IMG/VR virus record: IMGVR_UViG_3300048672_000514
Location: 1-34,668 of that record
DNA from: a virus
DNA: 34,668 bases
Strand: one strand, 5' to 3'
Made by a program: the position numbers and the translations under genes. This document shows, in pieces, positions 6,922-14,849 of this stretch; position 1 is the stretch's first letter, and every line of letters starts with the position of its first letter. Under the pieces are notes generated by a model. The model was not told the DNA's origin. It saw nothing but the letters and a program-made list of their open reading frames with translations, and searched no databases.

Positions 6922-7205
6922 TTTATGCAGATAAATCTGTGCACGCTAAGTATCTCTCCAAAGATGGGGAGCTAACTAAGGAAGCCTTGCATAAAGGCTA
7001 CATTCAATATCTAGCAGAATCCAACTTAACAGTCACCTTGCAAGGTAGCTGGCACTGGAATGAGATTACAGGGGAGCAGGACGTAATATACACGGTAGCA
7101 ATCGTGTCCCCGAAAAAAGCAGCAAAATTGAAAACTTTCTCACTGGCAGATGCACGAAAACAATTTCATCAATTCATTAAAGAAGCAAAGGAGCAATCAT
7201 GTTAA
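6918..7205 (+). CDS. Hypothetical protein, 95 aa
   Basis: The gene is joined by an ATGA overlap to the upstream cysteine-rich gene and overlaps the next gene by seven bases. The product is small, soluble and alpha/beta, with a Trp/His patch (SWHWNE, about residues 43-48) and a basic C-terminal helix. No family is recognised. Its tight packing within the operon supports it being real. Confidence 0.75.
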   Translation: MIYADKSVHAKYLSKDGELTKEALHKGYIQYLAESNLTVTLQGSWHWNEITGEQDVIYTVAIVSPKKAAKLKTFSLADARKQFHQFIKEAKEQSC

Positions 7206-7624
7206 ACATCCATACACTCACAGCCTTGTTAGCTGATACTTTCACCACCGTTCATGTATCTTTCAACAACAACAATCCTGCAACTTATACCTATAAGACT
7301 CGCCTCCAGTTGCAAGCTGGGGATACGGTGGTTGTCCCTGTAGGTAAGGAAGCAGCATATCGTCTCGCCACAGTTGCTTACGCTGACAACTACGCTGACA
7401 TTGATTACAATGCAATCTATCCTTACTCTTGGGTAATTGCCAAGGTTGATGATACTGCATACAAAGCACAGTTGGAGAAGGAAGCAGAAATGCTGCGCCT
7501 GATTAAACAGCGTATCGCAGATAAACAGAAATCTGCTGTCCTCTGCGACTTGCTGCAAGATACAGAACTCTCTTCGCTGATTGCACCTAAGTTAAGCCCC
7601 AACAGCGAAGATAACGCAGAATGA
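7199..7624 (+). CDS. Hypothetical protein, 141 aa
   Basis: The ATG is set by GGAG a few bases upstream, within the previous gene. The first about 85 residues look beta-rich, with a GDTVVVPVG turn (residues 40-48) like that of a small barrel, reminiscent of the GDYVV start of the 147-aa protein at 5671. The last 50 residues form a charged helix. No catalytic motif is visible. The stop overlaps the next start as ATGA. Confidence 0.75.
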   Translation: MLNIHTLTALLADTFTTVHVSFNNNNPATYTYKTRLQLQAGDTVVVPVGKEAAYRLATVAYADNYADIDYNAIYPYSWVIAKVDDTAYKAQLEKEAEMLRLIKQRIADKQKSAVLCDLLQDTELSSLIAPKLSPNSEDNAE

Positions 7625-7797
7625 TTGGCAGCGTTAAACTACCTGATGAAAGAATCCTGCTCATCTTCTCCGATGGGCAGAAGGTAAACATAACAATGAA
7701 AGATGCAGAAGCTCTAAAGATTCACCTCAATGAGGTTATCTTTGCCCCCTGCCAGCGAGAAGAAAGGAAAGAAAGATGCCAAGCTTCCTTGATTTAG
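7621..7797 (+). CDS. Small hypothetical protein, 58 aa
   Basis: This frame starts at an ATGA overlap with the upstream stop and ends 22 bases inside the next gene. The product opens with a strand-turn-strand pattern (RILLIFSDGQKVNI) and ends in a basic tail rich in E, R and K. The chain of overlapping frames on both sides supports expression by translational coupling. Function unknown. Confidence 0.55.
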   Translation: MIGSVKLPDERILLIFSDGQKVNITMKDAEALKIHLNEVIFAPCQREERKERCQASLI

Positions 7798-8018
7798 TTT
7801 CCAACTTGAAAGCAGCAAAGAGGTCTTGGGCTACGACAAGACCTCCATCCCCTTCCAAGGAAGAGATTGCAGCAATCTTGCGCCAACATCCTCCCTTACC
7901 TTGGGTTGAAATCATCGACCTAATTCCAGAAGGGAAAGCATCTAGGATGCGAGCGGTCTTAGAACATTCCCACAAAGTAGGGCGTACAATGTATTACAAA
8001 GTTAAGGAGGACGTATGA
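7776..8018 (+). CDS. Hypothetical protein, 80 aa
   Basis: The ATG at 7776 follows an AAAGGAAAGAA ribosome site within the previous frame. The centre (residues 28-70: KEEIAAILRQ, then a PPLPW turn, then two helices) has the spacing of a winged-helix-like or HTH fold, and the end is basic. A small DNA-binding role is possible but unproven. It shares ATGA with the next gene. Confidence 0.7.
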   Translation: MPSFLDLVSNLKAAKRSWATTRPPSPSKEEIAAILRQHPPLPWVEIIDLIPEGKASRMRAVLEHSHKVGRTMYYKVKEDV

Positions 8019-8287
8019 CACAAATTAAATTGCTGACTATGGAATCTGTTTTCTTGAAAGTGGAGAAAGGAGAAGAAGTTAAGATAGAGTTTGCAGAGTA
8101 TTACAAGGCTATTGCTTTCGTTCCGAAGTTCCGCGTATATGCAAGCAAAGCAAGAAAGAAACTCAAAGCTGAATTCCCTGAAATTACTTTCCCTTCCATC
8201 AAATCTAACGTGGAACAAATTAGAGAAAAGTTTGTTGTGACTCTGGTTCATAAGGAAGCGCATAAACTATATGCAGTTATGGAGTAG
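8015..8287 (+). CDS. Hypothetical protein, 90 aa
   Basis: The protein is basic, with a Lys-rich helix around residues 44-55 (SKARKKLKAE) and hydrophobic strands near the C-terminus. The Lys-rich surface would suit nucleic acid contact, but there is no recognised motif. The gene begins in an ATGA overlap, with AAGGAGG upstream, and ends three bases before the next start. Confidence 0.75.
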   Translation: MTQIKLLTMESVFLKVEKGEEVKIEFAEYYKAIAFVPKFRVYASKARKKLKAEFPEITFPSIKSNVEQIREKFVVTLVHKEAHKLYAVME

Positions 8288-8290
8288 GAA

Positions 8291-8521
8291 ATGAGCTTAC
8301 CAACATCTAAGTATAAAGATGCTTGGCAGAAGATACGGGATAGCGGAGGGGCAACTTTCCGCTATCCAAGAAACCTGCACAAGCGACTGGAGAAAGCTGT
8401 AAGAAATTACAAATCCCTAGACCAGAAAGCAAATGGAAAAGATTATGGATTTCTAGTTGTTTCTTGCGAAGGGGATGAAATTAAGTTCTCTTTCAGGGCT
8501 AGACAACATGATTCTCTATAG
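8291..8521 (+). CDS. Hypothetical protein, 76 aa
   Basis: The product is small and basic, with an Arg/Lys-rich helix (YPRNLHKRLEKAVRN, residues 25-39) followed by two short strands. It has the same size and charge as the gene just before it, and both may bind nucleic acid. The start is preceded by a weak GTAGGAA site. It is the last gene before leader module copy 2. Confidence 0.7.
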   Translation: MSLPTSKYKDAWQKIRDSGGATFRYPRNLHKRLEKAVRNYKSLDQKANGKDYGFLVVSCEGDEIKFSFRARQHDSL

Positions 8522-8527
8522 AGTTTC

Positions 8528-8606
8528 TTGCAAAGATTTCAAGGAGTCTTTGCAAATTAACTTTAAGATTTATAGGAACGCTGCACCTAGGACGCAGCAG
8601 GAGAAA
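8528..8606 (+). promoter_or_regulatory. Leader module, copy 2
   Basis: A 9-bp hairpin (TTGCAAAGA 8528-8536 with TCTTTGCAA 8547-8555) is followed by AATTAACTTTAAG (8555-8567), TATAGG (8571-8576), a small stem GCTGC/GCAGC (8580-8584 with 8594-8598) and an AGGAG ribosome site. Distances match copy 1 at 5571-5662 (16 bases from AATTAAC to TATAGG in both). The small stem is flipped relative to copy 1, a compensatory change. Confidence 0.65.
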
Positions 8607-8611
8607 TTAAC

Positions 8612-8932
8612 ATGGACACTCCAGTATTGAAAGGTAAGGTAATTAGCAAGGAACTTTTCGGTGTACTAGAAGCTGAATTTGCTTACGATGATTACATAGA
8701 AAAAACGCGTCTGCGGGACTTGTTGCTCCAGTATATCGCGGACTTGCCATTGATAGCAGAGCAGGCAGCAGCTTTTGTTTCTTTTGCTGCTCGCATGGAA
8801 GAGGTGCTGGAAGATTTACGTGACGTTCAACTCACGTTAGAATCCCGCAACACCGAGCTTGAGCGCAGACTCTCTCTCCTAGAGAAAGCACTTTGCACTA
8901 CGGCTGGTATGTTTAATGGGAGGGAAAATTAA
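8612..8932 (+). CDS. Coiled-coil hypothetical protein, 106 aa
   Basis: The protein is highly helical. Residues about 65-95 form a heptad-like coiled coil (MEEVLEDLRD, then TELERRLSLLEKAL). There is no membrane segment. It is first behind leader module copy 2, with AGGAG ahead of its ATG, and begins the block that leads into the recombination genes. It may act as an oligomerising accessory factor; the family is not recognised. Confidence 0.75.
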   Translation: MDTPVLKGKVISKELFGVLEAEFAYDDYIEKTRLRDLLLQYIADLPLIAEQAAAFVSFAARMEEVLEDLRDVQLTLESRNTELERRLSLLEKALCTTAGMFNGREN

Positions 8933-8933
8933 C

Positions 8934-9200
8934 ATGGATATCGAAGAACTTAAATTGGAAGTAGGTGAGTTGAAAGCTTCGATGGAAGCTGACTCCCCAG
9001 ATATGCGTAATTACTTATTACGCATCCACAAGAATCTTTTAACCTACCCAGAATTAACATATCTTCTGCAGCCTAGCGACCGTGCAACAATCGTTGCTGG
9101 GCTTTGCAAGATTCAGGGAATCCAACTGGAGACGAAAGCTGCAAAGCCTAAGTCTAAAACAGCTATGTTAAAAGCATTGAGTAGCGTGGAGGATTTATGA
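8934..9200 (+). CDS. Hypothetical protein, 88 aa
   Basis: The ATG at 8934 is chosen over an in-frame ATG at 8916 because GGGAGG lies about nine bases before it. The product has an acidic helical N-terminus (MDIEELKLEVGELKASMEAD at the start), a leucine-rich middle and a basic KPKSKTAM stretch near the end. Its stop overlaps the nuclease start as ATGA, so the two proteins are probably made together and may work together. Confidence 0.75.
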   Translation: MDIEELKLEVGELKASMEADSPDMRNYLLRIHKNLLTYPELTYLLQPSDRATIVAGLCKIQGIQLETKAAKPKSKTAMLKALSSVEDL

Positions 9201-10165
9201 CAACCTCCCTTCAAGATATTCTTGATGGTGTAGGTTTACACGCAACTACGCCAACTGGCACAAGCTACAGACAGCAGACCTCTGCTATCAATTGCTTGAG
9301 TTATTCTACGCAACTTACTTTGCATGGATGCCCTCGCCGCTTTCTTCTGGATAAGCTAACAGCGGAAGCCCACAGCGAGCAAACTTCAAATGTGGATTTC
9401 CTGTTCGGTCATGCTGTTGGTGCGGGGGTGCAGAACTTCCTAGCTACACAGGATGCAGACAAAGCAATCTTTGAAGCCTTCATTTCTTGGAAGGGAGACT
9501 TATTCATCGAAGGTTCTCAGCGTAAGCGCAAGAGTTTCTGGTATGCAATGACTGCTATCCAGCAATTCGCTTCCCTGAATATCTTGGATGGATGGAAACT
9601 CGCAGTAATGGGTAATGGGCAACCTGCAATTGAAGTTGCATTCTCCCTAAACTTGGAGAATGGCTATCGTTATCTTGGTCATATTGATGTTATCTTGGAA
9701 AAGGACGGAGAGTTTAAGATTCTGGAACTCAAGACAACATCTGCTACCGCTGTGGACGAAGCCACGTATAAGAACAGTGCGCAAGCTGTAGGGTATTCCT
9801 TAGTTTTGGATGCCTTGAAAGGGAAGCCTAATTACACAGTCATGTATCTTGTGTATAAGACTTCTGCGCAAGAGTTTGAGATTCTTGAATTTTTCAAGAC
9901 TCGAATCCAACGTGCATCTTGGCTGCTGCAATTGCAAATAGATTGCAACATCTTAGATACATTCCGTCAGATTGATTTCTACCCAATGCACGGCGAGAGT
10001 TGCCATAACTTCTTCCGGCAATGTGAGTATTTCGGAATGTGTGATATGAAGTCTTATGTGGACGGGAAGAAAGCAGCAATGTGGGAATCAGCACCAGATT
10101 CTCCTGTGGAAGGTATCACTTATTATTTCAACCTAGCAGAGATTGAGACCTCTGCTATTTCTTAG
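9197..10165 (+). CDS. Cas4/RecB-like PD-(D/E)XK nuclease with Fe-S cysteines
   Basis: This 322-aa protein is a likely DNA exonuclease for recombination or host DNA breakdown. The active-site set of the RecB/Cas4 class is visible: H72 in GHAVGAG, E146, D164 in GHIDVIL, E177-x-K179 in ELKTT and Q196 in the QAVGYS motif. Four cysteines (C45 near the N-terminus; C269, C276 and C282 near the C-terminus) have the spacing known from Cas4, AddB and Dna2, where they hold a 4Fe-4S cluster. The neighbouring Sak4-like ATPase and putative SSB complete a phage recombination set, with the nuclease making single strands. It is not a CRISPR gene here: there is no array or cas1. Confidence 0.9.
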   Translation: MTTSLQDILDGVGLHATTPTGTSYRQQTSAINCLSYSTQLTLHGCPRRFLLDKLTAEAHSEQTSNVDFLFGHAVGAGVQNFLATQDADKAIFEAFISWKGDLFIEGSQRKRKSFWYAMTAIQQFASLNILDGWKLAVMGNGQPAIEVAFSLNLENGYRYLGHIDVILEKDGEFKILELKTTSATAVDEATYKNSAQAVGYSLVLDALKGKPNYTVMYLVYKTSAQEFEILEFFKTRIQRASWLLQLQIDCNILDTFRQIDFYPMHGESCHNFFRQCEYFGMCDMKSYVDGKKAAMWESAPDSPVEGITYYFNLAEIETSAIS

Positions 10166-10174
10166 GAGGCTATA

Positions 10175-10342
10175 ATGGCAACAGCAAAAGAGTTAAAAGA
10201 TGACTTACAGAATGTTCCTGATGACCAGCAAGTTTGGGCTAAGGTGGACGGTAAGTTATTTGAAGTGGATGGGCTGCTACCTCGCGGTAAAGCAGTCCTG
10301 ACTGAAATCCCTCAAGAAGAGGAGGAAGATAAAAATGGGTAG
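10175..10342 (+). CDS. Small acidic protein, 55 aa
   Basis: A 55-codon frame with TAGGAGG seven bases ahead of the ATG links the nuclease and ATPase genes; its last eight bases overlap the ATPase start. The product is acidic, especially at the end (QEEEED), and has a short beta hairpin region (WAKVDGKLFEVDG). It may be a partner or modulator of the recombination proteins. The family is not recognised. Confidence 0.7.
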   Translation: MATAKELKDDLQNVPDDQQVWAKVDGKLFEVDGLLPRGKAVLTEIPQEEEEDKNG

Positions 10343-11135
10343 CTTAGTTGACTTTTTCGACCAGCCTCGCTGGATTGATGCTCTTATTTATGGGTCACCA
10401 AAATCAGGTAAAACTCTTCTCGCTGGCAGTTTGGCAGAAGGAATGAAAGTTATCTGGGTAGATATTGAAAACGGTGTGCATACTCTGCGCCAACTCCCTA
10501 AAGAGTGGCTTGCAAATATCACCCTCATCAGTATCCCAGATATTCGCACAAATCCTGCTGCTGCTACCACAGTAGTTGAGATGCTGAAAGGGGCGGAAGG
10601 TTATGTGTGCAACCAGCACGGTCGCTGGAAATGTGCAAGCTGTAAAGAACCTTCTCAGCATCAAGTTGTAAATTTAGGTGCAATGGAGGCAGATTCTGTT
10701 GTTGTTTTTGATGGCATGACCCAGTACGCTACCAGCGTAATGAATGCAATTACAAGCGGCAAGCCTGTATCTTACGTACCTAACTGGGAAGATTATCGCA
10801 AGCAAGGTCTGGATATTGCTAATATGCTGGCAATCTGGAAGCAATCGAAATTCAACCGTGTTGCGATTTCACATGAAACTTTCACAGAAACAGAAGATGG
10901 CAAGCGCATTTATGCTGCTGCGATTGGGACAGATAAGTTTGCCCCATTCGTGGCAGGTACATTCAACAATGTCATCTACATGGATAAACGCAACGATAAA
11001 TTTATTGGTGGTTCTACTGCCAATTTCAAGATGGGCAGCCAAGCAGGTAGCCGTGAGGGATTCGAGCTGGAGAAAGATACCAGCAAATATCAATCTCTGC
11101 TTCCTCTGTTTGGTCGCACAAGTAAGCGTAAGTAA
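10335..11135 (+). CDS. Sak4-like RecA-fold ATPase (recombinase)
   Basis: This 266-aa protein has Walker A GSPKSGKT (K26) and Walker B SVVVFDG (D126), and matches the Sak4/AAA_24 type of phage single-strand annealing or recombinase ATPases. Between the two motifs sits a zinc-ribbon-like insert, C92-x2-H95-x4-C100-x2-C103, with H109 nearby. The RecA core continues to about residue 230 and a basic tail ends the chain (TSKRK). AGGAGGAAGAT precedes the ATG. Context (Cas4-like nuclease upstream, putative SSB, ligase and polymerase downstream) supports a role in recombination-linked replication. Confidence 0.88.
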   Translation: MGSLVDFFDQPRWIDALIYGSPKSGKTLLAGSLAEGMKVIWVDIENGVHTLRQLPKEWLANITLISIPDIRTNPAAATTVVEMLKGAEGYVCNQHGRWKCASCKEPSQHQVVNLGAMEADSVVVFDGMTQYATSVMNAITSGKPVSYVPNWEDYRKQGLDIANMLAIWKQSKFNRVAISHETFTETEDGKRIYAAAIGTDKFAPFVAGTFNNVIYMDKRNDKFIGGSTANFKMGSQAGSREGFELEKDTSKYQSLLPLFGRTSKRK

Positions 11136-11183
11136 TTACGCAAATAATAGCAGCAAACTTAAATAACTTAATTGGAGAATAAC

Positions 11184-11627
11184 ATGAGCACAAAACAAAC
11201 AGCATTCGATTCCTTGGCAGCTTTCATGGACACACCTTTGGAAGACATTGTTTCCTTGGATGACTTGAACATTCCTTCTGGCACTTACGTCACTCGCATT
11301 GAAGTTGAAGAAAAGCAAGGCAAAGACGGCAAAGCACCTTCCATCATGGTAAAACATACCTTGCACAACATTGTCGAAATTCCAGCAGATTGCATCCCTC
11401 CAAAAGAGGGTGCAACCTTCATTGAATTCTTCAGCTTGGGTTCTCCGAAAGGCATTGCAGCTTTCCGCAATATGCGTGAACTGTTTGCAACTGAAACAGG
11501 TAAATCTGGGCTGGAATTACTGGAAGCAATGCAAGGTGCAACAGTGCAAGTTTCCTTGAAAGTCAGCAAGGCTAAAGATGGCGATATGGTGTTTTACAAC
11601 ACTGCCCACATGACCATCGTTCACTAA
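11184..11627 (+). CDS. Putative ssDNA-binding protein, 147 aa
   Basis: The ATG at 11184 follows TTGGAG by seven bases. The protein is beta-rich from about residue 30 to the end, as in an OB-fold (SGTYVTRIEVEE, then PSIMVKHTL, then ATVQVSLKVSK), with an acidic N-terminus instead of the acidic C-tail of bacterial SSB. The gene lies between a Sak4-like ATPase and the ligase and polymerase genes, where phages often encode an SSB. The SSB role is therefore mostly inferred from position and fold pattern; no signature motif is visible. Confidence 0.55.
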   Translation: MSTKQTAFDSLAAFMDTPLEDIVSLDDLNIPSGTYVTRIEVEEKQGKDGKAPSIMVKHTLHNIVEIPADCIPPKEGATFIEFFSLGSPKGIAAFRNMRELFATETGKSGLELLEAMQGATVQVSLKVSKAKDGDMVFYNTAHMTIVH

Positions 11628-11643
11628 GAACTAAGTCTAGGTA

Positions 11644-11700
11644 GCAGAACCCGCAGTTAGGGGTTCTGCTTCATTCTTCACGCAGATGAATGAAGCAGAA
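11644..11700 (+). terminator. Two overlapping, mutually exclusive hairpins
   Basis: Hairpin A pairs GCAGAACCC (11644-11652) with GGGTTCTGC (11661-11669) and is followed by TTCATTCTT, a weak U-rich tail. Hairpin B pairs TTCTGCTTCATTC (11664-11676) with GAATGAAGCAGAA (11688-11700), a perfect 13-bp stem. The two share bases 11664-11669, so only one can form at a time. This is the layout of an attenuator or a terminator/antiterminator switch ahead of the ligase and polymerase genes. Confidence 0.6.
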
Positions 11701-11726
11701 GTCTTATCAACAGCAAGGAGAACATG

Positions 11727-12614
11727 ATGTTCAAACCTATGAAATCAAGTCCAGTAAATCTGGCAACTTTACGCTACCCAGTTTACGCTTCACCTAAACT
11801 AGATGGTATCCGTTGTGTTGTTCGTGATGGCAAGTTGTGGAGCAATAGCAATAAGCTTATTCCAAATGTGAATGTGCAGGCTAAGTTCAAACATTTGGAA
11901 GGATGCGACGGTGAATTGATTGCAGGAGAGCCAAATACGGAAGGTGTCTGGAACCACACAATGAGTATTGTTAGCAGTAAAAACAAATCAGCAAACAATG
12001 TAAGTTTTTATGTTTTTGACTCTGTGCTTTCCCCAGATTTGGCGTATGACTTACGTTATAAATCGCTGCTTCTAGCTTCACTGAACAGCAGAGAACAGGA
12101 CAGAGCACAAGATGTGCTTTACCAGAAGCTTATCCATAACGAGGAGCAGCTTCTTGCTTACGAAGAATACAGCTTAGCAGAGGGGTATGAGGGTATCATG
12201 CTGCGTTCTCCATCTGCCCCCTATAAGTATGGGCGCAGTACAGCAAATGAACAATATCTCCTCAAGATGAAACGCTTCCAAGATGATGAAGCAATCGTAG
12301 TTGGCTTCACTGAAAAGCTGCACAATTTAAATCCCGCAGAAGTGAATGAGTTAGGTCACCTGCATCGTAGCTCTGCTGTTGATGGCAAAGTTCCTGCGGG
12401 TACGCTTGGTTCAATCCAAGCTAAATTCAAAGACCAAATCATTAACATCCGTGGCAGCATTACGGATGAAGAAGCTCTTCGCATTTGGAATAACCAAGCA
12501 GCATATCTCGGCAAATCTTGCAAGTTTAAGCATATGCCCTACGGAGCTAAAGACACAGTGCGCCAAGGAATCTTTCTCGGTTGGCGTGATGATTTCGATT
12601 TAAGCGGAGATTGA
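11727..12614 (+). CDS. ATP-dependent DNA ligase
   Basis: The 295-aa protein seals nicks in phage DNA. The adenylated lysine is K24 in KLDG (motif I), with RCVV just downstream. Further ligase motifs are the FYVFDSV region (motif III), EGYEGIMLRS (motif IV) and LLKMKR (motif V); the remaining about 90 residues would be the OB-fold domain. Length is close to that of small phage ATP ligases and shorter than T7 ligase. Two adjacent ATGs exist (11724 and 11727); AAGGAG at 11715-11720 is better spaced for the second. The gene ends one base before the end of the ribosome site region of the polymerase gene. Confidence 0.92.
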   Translation: MFKPMKSSPVNLATLRYPVYASPKLDGIRCVVRDGKLWSNSNKLIPNVNVQAKFKHLEGCDGELIAGEPNTEGVWNHTMSIVSSKNKSANNVSFYVFDSVLSPDLAYDLRYKSLLLASLNSREQDRAQDVLYQKLIHNEEQLLAYEEYSLAEGYEGIMLRSPSAPYKYGRSTANEQYLLKMKRFQDDEAIVVGFTEKLHNLNPAEVNELGHLHRSSAVDGKVPAGTLGSIQAKFKDQIINIRGSITDEEALRIWNNQAAYLGKSCKFKHMPYGAKDTVRQGIFLGWRDDFDLSGD

Positions 12615-12616
12615 CC

Positions 12617-14848
12617 ATGCAAGACTTAAAAGCAAGAGCAGCACAAGTTGCTGCCATGCAAGATACACAGCAGGTAGAAAGAAAGCCAATTTTGTTTATA
12701 GGCACTCCAGATGATATGGAACATGACAGAACATTGAAGTCCTTGCTGATTGGCTACAATGTTCTTACATATACCAAACCCGTGGATAGTTTGCAGCAAA
12801 TTCTTCACGCCTGCAAGACTCGTGGAATCTCTGCAATCTTAACAACCTCAGCCCAGTTCATCTCACTATTGGCAAAGAAACCTCGTGTAAATTTGGATGA
12901 TTACGCTGGCAGCGTCTTGTATCTGGAGGATATTAAGGTAGTTTGCCTGAATCCTTTGGAGCATTTCAATACTGTTCCTCACGGAAAACATTTAGCTGCA
13001 CGCTACATTAGCAAGATTACGAAGCCTCAGAACTGGTTTAAGCAATCTGACTTCTCTTGGGAAGTGGCAACACCAGCGACACTACCTGCAATCTATGAAC
13101 GCTTTCGTAAGGATGCTTGGCTGATTGCAGTGGATATTGAAACTTTGCGCGATGGATTACAGATTGATATTGCTGGGTATTGTGCTATCTTCCACGATGG
13201 AACTACCCACAGTATTACAATCTCTATCTGTGATGAAGATTCCCTCTTATGGGCTAAGAAGTTTAATGAGCTTCCACAAGATAAAATCTTCCAGAACGGG
13301 AATTATGATAACACATACTTCCTGCGCTGGGGAATCCCTCCTGTTGCATACTTCTGGGATACACTGCATATGTTCCATAGCTGGTATGCGGAACTTCCAA
13401 AGTCTCTAGACTTTATCACCAGCTACCTTCTCCCAGATTTCATTTACTGGAAGGATGAGAAAGGGAACAATCGTGCAGATGACTATCTCTACAATGCAAA
13501 AGATACTTGGGCAACTGCCAACTGCTTCTTAGCTTTGATGGCAGAAATGCCTGCATGGGCAAAGAAGAACTACACGATGGAGTTTCCTATTGTGTTCCCT
13601 TGCATTCAATGCGGGCTGGAAGGATTCAAGATTGATGAAGGTAAGCGCAAGGAAATTGAGAAGGTAGAAACAATTAAGCTGAACGCAGAGTTGCAAAGTT
13701 TGCAAGAATCTATCGGCAACCCTTCCTTTAATCCTAGCTCGCCTAAGCAGGTACTGCAACTCTTGCATATCTTGGGACATACAGATGCAAAGAGTTCTGA
13801 TTCCAAGACATTGGAAAAGTTGAAGACAACGCACCCACTGACTGCTTTCTTCATTGAAGCAATCACAACCTACCGCAAGGCACGCAAATTGCTAACAGGC
13901 TATGTGGAAAGTGAGTTGCTTGCAGGAAGATTCCTTTACGCTCTTAGTCCTGCTGGTACAACCACAGGGCGACTGGCAAGTAAGGCATCAAACTTTTGGG
14001 TAGGTTCTCAAATCCAGAATATCCCTCCATCTGCTAAATCCATGTTTGTTGCGGATGATGGCTGGTTGCTGGCAGAGTTGGATAAGAGCCAAGCGGAGGA
14101 TAGATGCGTTGCCACTTTGAGTGGCGAACCTGCCTTATTACATATCTTTTCAAGTGGACAAGATAGTCACTCCTTTAAAGGAAGTATGTTCTTCGGTATC
14201 CCAATGGAAGAAATTATTGCGCAGGAGAAAGCTAAGAAGCGAGGAGAATTCAAAGGTATGTCTCTTCGTGATTTGGCTAAACGTATCAATCACGGCGCGA
14301 ACTACAACATGGGTGCTGGTGTTCTTTTGCAGACTATGGGGATTGCAGCAGTAGCTAAAGCTCGCAACTTGCTAGGGCTTCCTGCAACTTTGCCTCTGCA
14401 CAATGTCTGCCAACATTTACTTGGAATCTACGAGAAAACTTTCCCTGCTGTTAAGGGAAGATGGTACTCCAGGATTAAAGCAGACATCGCAGCAACTAAG
14501 ATGCTAATAGGTGCAACTGGCTGGACTCGCTACTGTTTTGGCGACCCAATTGCAAGTAAGCAACAACTGAATGCTTATGTTGCCCACAGCCCCCAATCTC
14601 TGAGTGTTATGATTGTGAATAAAGAGTTCTATGCTATTTGGTTATGGGCATTGGACAATCCGCAGCATATCCGCATCAAGGCTCAGGTACATGATAGTAT
14701 CGTATTCCAGTATAAGGAGGACTGGGTTGTGGATAAAGTTATGAGTTTGATGCAAACAACGGTGCAAGTGACTGGCAGCGATGGAGTTGTTCGTGACTTG
14801 TATATTCCAACAGATTCCAAGAAGGGAGGAAAGTCATGGGGTGGTTAA
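12617..14848 (+). CDS. Family A DNA polymerase with 3'-5' exonuclease
   Basis: This 743-aa replicative polymerase keeps a complete proofreading site: D173-x-E175 in AVDIETL (Exo I), D231 in NGNYDNT (Exo II) and Y292-x3-D296 in YNAKD (Exo III). The polymerase site shows motif A with D489 in ELDKSQAEDR, motif B R551-x3-K555-x3-H559-G560 and motif C H692-D693 in VHDS. The first about 150 residues are a separate N-terminal domain; there is no 5'-3' exonuclease. Motif B has His where Pol I has Phe and T7 has Tyr. GGAGA six bases upstream favours ATG 12617 over TTG 12611. The gene follows the ligase directly. Confidence 0.94.
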   Translation: MQDLKARAAQVAAMQDTQQVERKPILFIGTPDDMEHDRTLKSLLIGYNVLTYTKPVDSLQQILHACKTRGISAILTTSAQFISLLAKKPRVNLDDYAGSVLYLEDIKVVCLNPLEHFNTVPHGKHLAARYISKITKPQNWFKQSDFSWEVATPATLPAIYERFRKDAWLIAVDIETLRDGLQIDIAGYCAIFHDGTTHSITISICDEDSLLWAKKFNELPQDKIFQNGNYDNTYFLRWGIPPVAYFWDTLHMFHSWYAELPKSLDFITSYLLPDFIYWKDEKGNNRADDYLYNAKDTWATANCFLALMAEMPAWAKKNYTMEFPIVFPCIQCGLEGFKIDEGKRKEIEKVETIKLNAELQSLQESIGNPSFNPSSPKQVLQLLHILGHTDAKSSDSKTLEKLKTTHPLTAFFIEAITTYRKARKLLTGYVESELLAGRFLYALSPAGTTTGRLASKASNFWVGSQIQNIPPSAKSMFVADDGWLLAELDKSQAEDRCVATLSGEPALLHIFSSGQDSHSFKGSMFFGIPMEEIIAQEKAKKRGEFKGMSLRDLAKRINHGANYNMGAGVLLQTMGIAAVAKARNLLGLPATLPLHNVCQHLLGIYEKTFPAVKGRWYSRIKADIAATKMLIGATGWTRYCFGDPIASKQQLNAYVAHSPQSLSVMIVNKEFYAIWLWALDNPQHIRIKAQVHDSIVFQYKEDWVVDKVMSLMQTTVQVTGSDGVVRDLYIPTDSKKGGKSWGG

Positions 14849-14849
14849 T

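Noticed and set aside
9197-10165. Cas4-like nuclease as part of a phage CRISPR system
   Set aside because: No array, cas1 or cas2 is present; the neighbours are recombination genes, where Cas4-like nucleases are common in phages.
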